Assembly (NCBI RefSeq): GCF_905220415.1
Contig: NC_059547.1
Location: 12,501-76,500 of the forward strand
From: Colias croceus
Taxonomy: Eukaryota > Arthropoda > Insecta > Lepidoptera > Pieridae
DNA length: 64,000 nt
Direction of reading: 5' to 3'
The translations under genes and the position numbers were made by a program. The stretch's first letter is position 1; each line of letters opens with the position of its first letter. The notes below the pieces were generated by a model. That model was given only the letters and a program-made list of their open reading frames with translations, made no database searches and was not told the origin of the DNA. Shown piece by piece: positions 57,672 to 64,000 of this stretch.

Positions 57672-57673
<2 letters not shown>

Positions 57674-57717
<44 letters not shown>
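57674..57717. repeat. (TA)n microsatellite between the two LINE units
   Basis: About 21 TA units joining the 3' end of unit 1 (GTGGAGATATC) to the 5' end of unit 2 (AATACCAACTTGGGCAC). Confidence 0.95.
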
Positions 57718-57721
<4 letters not shown>

Positions 57722-58632
57722 CCAACTTGGGCACTAAGTTGATCCAGCCCGACTGCCGTGCATTCCTGACTCCACCTTTTCCCCGATATTACTCGACTCC
57801 GGTTGCATAGATCTTGCCCGGAGTGACAACGGCGCAAATTTTTGGGCGACGTTGCCAAACGTATTCATGGAGAAATTGATATACTCAACATTTTTATTGC
57901 TAAGATCTCGAACTGAATCGACTCCGTAACGGCCGAATTTCAGAAACCCATAAACACTTGTTGGGTCCGTTTTATATACCAAATCCAAAGTCGTATGTTG
58001 ATCAGATCCATTTATATTATCAAAATTACAGCTTTATTTGATCCGACAAAACGAAACTGTATATTAAGTAACGTAGATTAATTTTTCGTAAACTCTACAG
58101 TATTTGTTGGCTCCGTACACAAACATATTATAGTTAGTTAATGTTCCATACATTGCTAAATCCGCCTAGACTAGACGAACTCGACTCCGTAACGGTTCAA
58201 ATTTTGAAATGCTCAAACACTTCTTGACTCCGTTTTATATACCAAATCATAAGTCGTATGTTGATCTGTTCCATTTATATGCACTTGCATGACATTGACA
58301 TGGGGATATGAAATTAGGGCTAGCAAAAAATCTCCTGAGTTTTATGGAAGTTGAACAAGTCGATCGTAATTTAATTGAAACTTATAGAAAACGTTGTGAA
58401 ACTAAAAATTCGGAACCCTAAAAAGATAGATATTTGGACGAAGCTTTCGTCATACAGCGACGGTGATAATTCTCAAGTAGTATGCATCCTACAAATAACA
58501 ACCTACCTCTTGAATCATCAGTAAATATCAAGATAATTATCATAATATTTATTGACGTGTAGCGTTCGCCTTTGCCCTGATTCTGATATCTATCTGATAA
58601 AATATTTAAAATGTTAGATTTAGGTCAAACAA

Positions 58633-59115
58633 ATGACGACTCATATTCCTGCACAAATTATCCATTACGGAGTAAATATGAGTGTACGCAGATCGCCAAC
58701 ACGTTTAACCAGCAGTGGTGCAGTGGGTACTGCCGGTGGATCGCATCCCGATCTATCGAAGCTAAGTTCGTTTTCTACGAGTTCTACGCCAACTGATACT
58801 CAAATTACTTACGGAAAACGGAAACAACCGCTAGAACAAGATTGCAGATTTAGTGATGATATGAAGGATATTCGATCGGAGTTGAGCCGTATTAGTACAT
58901 TACTTGAAAAATATGTATGCTCAAATGAACAAATAGTAAACAAAATTCATGAAAACATTTCTGAGGTAAAAACACCAATTACCGAAATTCAATCGTCCAA
59001 CGAACAATCCTTGAATTTAATTCGCCAAAATACGAATCAAATCAATGAAATTAAGTCATCAGCATGTATGATAATTACTGAACAAAACATATTGAAGAGT
59101 AGGTACTATTTCTAA
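58633..59115 (+). pseudogene. LINE ORF1 remnant, unit 2
   Basis: 160 codons, the same protein as in unit 1 but reading through the position of the unit 1 stop (KSSACMIITEQN) before ending at 59115. Coiled-coil-like middle retained; the rest of ORF1 is lost. Confidence 0.7.
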
Positions 59116-59493
59116 ATTAGAATCCCAGATAAACTAGGGTGAGAGTAAAATAAAATCACTGGAATTAAATCTTTAATCAATAAATCAGTCAGCCAATCCA
59201 TCGGGTTTTACGTCTAAAAATCAACTTCATATAATTTAAAACTTAATCAAGGAACTACGGGACAGAAAGAGCCGCGAAAAAAATGTAATTTTACTCGTTT
59301 CCCAGAATCGACATCTTATAACTCAAAGGAGAGGAAATCTAAAGACAACTACGAAATTTTAAAAAATTACCTCACTAATAAGTTCAGACCTACCGAAGCC
59401 AGTAAAAAATATATAATTATAAATAACCTTAATTCAAACTGTAGTACAGGTCTTGATGGTATTACTACAAAAACAATTAAATGCATCAAAGAA

Positions 59494-59757
59494 CAAGTAG
59501 ATAACTGCGTTAAAAACAACCGACTTCAAACTTGCACTTGCAACATTTACAAATACAGACAAAAATGCCCATAAAATAAAAACTGCTGGGCCTATCCGAA
59601 TAAAATTTTTATGGGACCAATTCGACACCATCCCGCATCAAACAAAAAAGAATCACGTAAATCGGTTCAGAAACCTCGGAGTAATCGGTGTACATACATA
59701 AAAAAAATCATACCGGCCGAATTGATAACCTCCTCCTTTTTTTTGAAGTCGGTTAAA
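59494..59757. mobile_element. MITE-like insertion specific to unit 2
   Basis: 264 bp present in unit 2 and absent from unit 1 at the homologous site (after ATGCATCAAAGAA). Ends are inverted repeats: TTAAAAACAACCGACTTCAA at left and TTGAAGTCGGTTAAAAA at right. Such ACCGACTTCAAA-ended elements are common in lepidopteran genomes. No ORF. Confidence 0.82.
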
Positions 59758-59759
59758 AA

Positions 59760-61100
59760 TTAAATCATACCTTAAGCGACTGTTTTAACTAAGCCATAAG
59801 TCAAAGACGTTTTCCGGACTCGTTAAAAATAGCGAAGGTAACTCCTATCTATAAGAGTGGCTCAAAATTTGAACCTTATAACTATAGGCCAAATTCGGTT
59901 TTGCCAGTATTGTCAAAAATATTGGAGAAGATTTTACACGCGAGATTAGGAAAATATTTAGACTCATTTAATTTTATTTCAGAGCGTCAATACGGATTTA
60001 AGCCAAAAAGTAACACTCTGTCAGCGACTATGGACCTAACTATTAAAATAAAACAGAACATTGACGCAAACAATATAGTTTTGGGAGTGTTTATTGACCT
60101 ACAAAAGGCCTTTGATACCGTTTCTCACGAACTTTTAATAAAGAAATTAGCATCCATTAACATTAATGGTAAAGCACTAGATATGCTGAAATCATATTTA
60201 AAAAATCGATCACGAATAGTTAAAATAGATAACCATGATAGCATTCCCTTACGAATTACATGTGGCATACCACAAGGTTCGATTCTAGGCCCATTGCTTT
60301 TTTTAATTTATATTAATAATTTCCAAGATTTAAAGCTAAATGGTCACCTAACACTTTATGCGGATGACACCTGTCTGTTTTATTTTGATCCCTCTATACA
60401 TGACATGATAGCGCAAGCACAAAATGATTCAAATAAATTAAATAAATAAATGCAATCTACTAAAAATAAATATATCTAAATTCAAAGCTCATAACAAAAT
60501 TATTCCACCACACGCTCCACTTAAAATTAACGGTGTTGTATTAGAACATAAAACCCACGAGAAATGCCTAGGTTTGTGAATCGACAGCTCTCTGAAATGG
60601 AATTATCACATCGACCACCTAAAAATAAATTATCAGCACTTCCTAGATCTCTGCATAATATTACTTCTTGCATTCCTCATAAATTACGCCACACCATCCA
60701 CGCCACGTTAGTAAAGCCGCACCTAATGTATTTAATAGAAGTCTGGGGGAGTGCTTACAAAAATAAATTAGCGCCACTCCAAATTTTACAAAATAAAATC
60801 ATTAAAACTATCTTTAACCATCCTTTTTAACTTCTACAAATAAAATCTACGACGACACTAAAATAATGAATTTAAAACAATTATACTTTTATAATACGTG
60901 TATGTTCATCCGCAAAGCGCTACATAAAAACATAAATTCAAATATCATAATCTCAACATAAAATCGCCACTATCCTAATAGACGAGCTAGCTATCTTGCC
61001 CTCCCGAAGATCCGAACAAATTATGTAAGGCGAACGGCAACATACGTTTCTATAACGGGAATAAATGTCTTTAAACCTTCAAATGGCTAAGGCCGCAAGC
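59760..61100 (+). pseudogene. LINE reverse transcriptase remnant, unit 2
   Basis: Better preserved than unit 1: 59901-60449 is open for 182 codons and holds QYGFKPKSNT, GVFIDLQKAFDTVSHEL, CGIPQGSILGPLLFLIYIN and catalytic YADD. It breaks at 60449, then the post-RT segment (60564-60830) and the tail (about 60866-61090) follow in other frames. The N-terminal RT part and endonuclease are absent. Confidence 0.85.
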
Positions 61101-61365
61101 GACCAATGGCTGAGCTCGGTGGGCTCTGATTGGCTCATTTGAATCGGATCAACAAGAGCTAAAACGCAAAAAAGGTGGATTTGTATAAAAAGCACGTAAT
61201 TATTATTATTACTGATGGTGACACTTGTGGCTCCGTTCGGATCCACATACGGACGGTGGTTTGGCAATGGATCCACAAATACCAACCGGATCAACAAGTG
61301 AAAACGGATCAAATAATTACTAACTATATGGCACGTTTGATCAACATAGTGCCCATGGAGATATC

Positions 61366-61385
61366 TATATATATATATATATATA
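61366..61385. repeat. Short (TA)n microsatellite, right border of LINE unit 2
   Basis: About 10 TA units followed by AATAAAATATAATAAAAATA. Confidence 0.9.
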
Positions 61386-61789
61386 ATAAAATATAATAAA
61401 AATATAATAAAAATTCGACTCTGCCATTTCTACACGTTTTCTAGATTATCTACAACTCAGATAATAAAACAAAAGGTTTTTTTTTAATCTGTGGTGAGAG
61501 ATCTAGAAGTAGGCATGAAGTTTTATTTCAATCTCAGTTTTGGAGTTCCGATTCAGAATTTGCAATCACTTATTAAAATATCGGGTCTGTATGAATGAAT
61601 TTAATCAATCCATTGTCAAAATAATATATCCAATATCGAAATCATTTTCGTTGTTCAAATATGAAGTTTATGTGAGCAAGTTACTGTAGCGAACCCGTGG
61701 CCCCAAGTGACTCTTGCAGACCTTTACCAAATTGCCAATTTGAAAATAACGAGTCAGTTATTTGTTTTAACGCCAATAGGATAATGAGA

Positions 61790-62375
61790 AAAAAAAATAA
61801 CACAAAATTAATGTTAGAGGACTTTATATTTTACATGCAATCATCTCAATGCACAAAAAACTCTTAAAATCTAACTTTTACTCCAATACATCGAAACGGC
61901 TATTAAGAGCACCAACCCCATTGACCAAATGTTTCTTTTCCAAACGTTTTCAAAATTTTATGTTCCCATACTTGTTTAACAAATTCAGTAAACTTGTTAA
62001 CTTCCGGCAATACACATTACTCAATATTAAATCTAAATTGATAAGCATTCTAGTGTCCAAAGACTATAAGCAGACAGAACAGATTCTAAGAATACTTTAA
62101 CTGTACAATTGTGTAAATAAGCATATAACTTTTATTATGTATTATTAGTATTATTTTAAGTGACCATACCGTACTGATGTTCAAAGTTGCATTGTATTAA
62201 TGTATTATACGTGTTGGACCCTATGTGAACCTCAATTTTTATTGTATAATCGTTTTATGGCCCCGCGAGACAGGCTGTGCCTAGTGCGGGGTCCGCTGTC
62301 GTAATCTGTACTCATTTTAATAACCCTCTTTTGGCAAATAAATATAATTTTATTTTTTTATTATTTATTTTTTTT
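61790..62375 (+). pseudogene. 5'-truncated LINE: C-terminal tail and 3' UTR
   Basis: Frame 61849-62100 (PTPLTKCFFSKRFQNFMFPY ... LFNKFSKLVNF) fits the C-terminal tail of CR1/I-like ORF2. It is followed by a 3' UTR with ATGGCCCCGCGAGACAGGCT and TGCCTAGTGCGGGGTCCGCT and an AAATAAATATAATTTTATTT end. RT domain absent. Confidence 0.65.
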
Positions 62376-62652
62376 TTTTAATCTAAGATATTATTAAGAT
62401 ACCTTCAATATAAAACTGCTACTACTTTAAATATAATTTAAGATTTTATTCAACCAAGAGATTATTAATAAGTCTAACAGCCAATAACCGATTTAGTTTA
62501 TATTAACATTGTCTGCGGTTTACAGAAACAGGCAAAGCCAATTTATTCCTTTACAGTGCGTTTTCCATCGGCGAAAGTAATAAAATGCATTTAAATTGTA
62601 TTTATTTATGAACATTGATTTGAGTCGTAAACATTCGCAAAGCGCGTCCACT

Positions 62653-62698
62653 CGCCGCCCGCCGCCCGCCGCCCGCCGCCCGCCGCCCGTCGCCCGCA
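62653..62698. repeat. (GCCGCCC)n microsatellite
   Basis: About five copies of a 7-bp unit GCCGCCC followed by diverged units (GTCGCCC, GCAGCCC). CpG-rich island in AT-rich DNA. Confidence 0.9.
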
Positions 62699-62727
62699 GC
62701 CCGCAGATTGCCGCTCGCAGCCCGCTC

Positions 62728-62754
62728 ATGGAGCCCACGTCTTTCGCTATTCTG
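62728..62754 (+). other. Speculative short first coding exon
   Basis: Directly after the GCCGCCC island, ATG at 62728 gives MEPTSFAIL and runs into a good donor (CTG|GTAGGT) at 62755, phase 0. The arrangement of CpG island, short coding start and donor is typical of a first exon, but nothing downstream confirms it. Confidence 0.25.
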
Positions 62755-64000
62755 GTAGGTTATTGCCGATAGGTAACTCATTTGAGCCGCTTTTGTGATT
62801 TATACTCGTCCAAATATCGGTAATAATAATTTTACTGTAGTTCTGTACGCTCCAAATACTTTTACAAGTTACCTTAAAAAATTTAATTATGATATCAAGA
62901 GCAGGTTATTTTCAGATCACTTTCTACGATATAGCTCCTGATATACCTACGACTCTCTTAGCAGCTCGTACCTATCCAAACGATATGCCACTGTTTTGTC
63001 CAAATTCCAAAGAGAATTATTTCCGTGTCTCAACAAAGTTCGTCTTATTGTCGGCAAACATGCGATGGTCCCAGCAAGTTGTGTATTGACATTAATGTTG
63101 ATTGTATCGTCTCTGTCAATACGCCGAAGTTAACAGCTCGAGTGAGACGCAGACACTCGTTTTAAATGTAAATCAGTCGAGCTGTTGTGTTTCAGAAGTA
63201 CGCGCCAAATATTGTGTTAAGATAAACTTAGACTAATATTATTAGTTAGGAGTTGGGGCACAACGAGCTTTATGTTCATTATACAAGAAGTAATGGAATC
63301 GAGCTAGTTAGCTAATTTCGATTTGTCAGTTTAATTATTAGTGAATACTGAATCACCTTTTTGTTCTTCTAGATTCATGTTTTTATTGGTGAAATAAAAA
63401 ATAAAAGTAAATAAAAAATTTGGAAAGGAACTATGCTACATATTTTGATAAAATTTTATAACTTTTCACTTTTCAGACTTCATTATTAATCATTGCGCAT
63501 TGCGCTTCACAAATTGAAACTGTAATTTCTGATTTTGTAAATTTAATGAAATAAAACTAGATGTTTCATAGTAATGAAAGTATTTTGATTTTTAATAAAT
63601 ATTAAATATTCAAAGGCGCTATCGTGGAGCATATTTGCTGAGCATGTAACGGCAGCTTCCACCACGAAGCCAGCACTCGATCCCAAACGAAGAAATGACA
63701 TCGTTGACGAAGCCTTCCTAGAACAAAAGGACATTCTCCTAGAAATGGTATTAATCGTGCTTTAAAAGGAATAGTTTGTAAAGTTTTATGGGCTATAAAT
63801 AAGGAGCTCAAGACAGTTTCGTGCCTCTTCCTCATTAAGTATACATTTTCTTTGTGATTTAGACTTTAATGGGAACTTTTTCTATAAATATGCTTTTTTA
63901 AGTAAATAAACAATTCGCTTGCACTATGTAATGTCCAGTTGCACAATAAACATCTTTTATTAGATATTTATATCGCTAAATTTAATTGTAAATTTTATGT
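62755..64000. other. AT-rich sequence to the window end, no gene recognised
   Basis: A minus-strand stretch at 63602-63835 has two overlapping short frames (GECPFVLGRLRQRCHFFVWD in one) that may be a decayed repeat. No confident exon, RNA gene or transposon seen. Confidence 0.45.

Larger units (their letters stand above)
54322..57673 (+). mobile_element. Internally deleted LINE, tandem unit 1
   Basis: 3.35-kb unit bordered by (TA)n on both sides. Order: 5' region with a diverged duplicated block (TTTTATATACCAAATC...AGTCGTATGTTGATC at about 54573 and 54837), ORF1 remnant (55235-55663), ORF1-like downstream text fused directly to RT sequence near 56040, RT remnant, post-RT region and C-terminal tail (57174-57398), then a 3' region. 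First and last bases are imperfect inverted repeats (TTGGGCACTAAGTTGATC versus reverse complement of GATCAACATAGTGCCC). Endonuclease and part of RT are missing. Confidence 0.85.
57718..61365 (+). mobile_element. Internally deleted LINE, tandem unit 2
   Basis: 3.65-kb near-identical copy of 54322-57673, same orientation, same internal deletion and same borders. It differs by scattered substitutions, small indels and a 264-bp insertion (59494-59757). Bordered by (TA)n at both ends. Confidence 0.88.

Overview
The window looks like one chromosome end of a lepidopteran insect (moth or butterfly). It opens with 650 bp of the arthropod telomere repeat (CCTAA)n, C-rich strand at the left edge, so the chromosome tip lies to the left. 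A TRAS-type (R1-clade) telomere-targeted LINE is inserted in that repeat. Short Helitron-like elements ending in CTAGT, an RTE tail ending in GATGATGAT, mariner/pogo-type DNA elements and CR1/Jockey-like LINE tails, all of kinds common in Lepidoptera, are scattered through the rest. Base composition is AT-rich except for the TRAS ORFs, coding exons and a few GC-rich islands. 

Layout. 1-650: terminal telomeric tract. 651-10943: an apparently intact 10.3-kb TRAS-like retrotransposon with a tandem-repeat 5' region, a gag-like ORF1 (692 aa, three zinc knuckles) and a 2009-aa ORF2. ORF2 encodes AP-like endonuclease, reverse transcriptase, RNase H, a zinc finger, about 500 residues I cannot assign, and a C-terminal superfamily 1 helicase of RNA-virus type; it ends in a poly(A) tail. 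10944-11497: inner telomeric tract decaying into CCTACTA-like repeats. 11.5-17.7 kb: subtelomeric repeat graveyard (LINE tails in inverted pair, foldback, Helitron pair, mariner fragment). 17839-24189: the one confidently named host gene, eIF3b (translation initiation factor 3 subunit B), seven exons, 701 aa, with transposons in its introns. 24.4-28.6 kb: decayed DNA transposons and LINE ends. 28.9-50.8 kb: long AT-rich, gene-poor stretch with a possible GC-rich 5' exon near 29.0-29.26 kb. 50827-51122: a well-bounded exon with a start codon, first coding exon of an unidentified plus-strand gene. 51734-53152: a complete three-exon minus-strand gene for an unidentified secreted protein. 54.3-61.4 kb: two tandem 3.4-3.6-kb copies of an internally deleted LINE separated by (TA)n tracts. 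61.8-64 kb: another LINE tail, a GCCGCCC microsatellite and a speculative short first exon. 

Most interesting system: the telomeric LINE whose replicative polyprotein carries a virus-like SF1 helicase fused to the retrotransposition enzymes. From memory, SF1 helicase domains resembling tobamovirus replicase helicases have been reported at the ORF2 C-terminus of insect R1-clade LINEs, so the fusion may not be new in principle. What stands out here is the intact ORF, the telomere-embedded copy and the unassigned region between RNase H and helicase.
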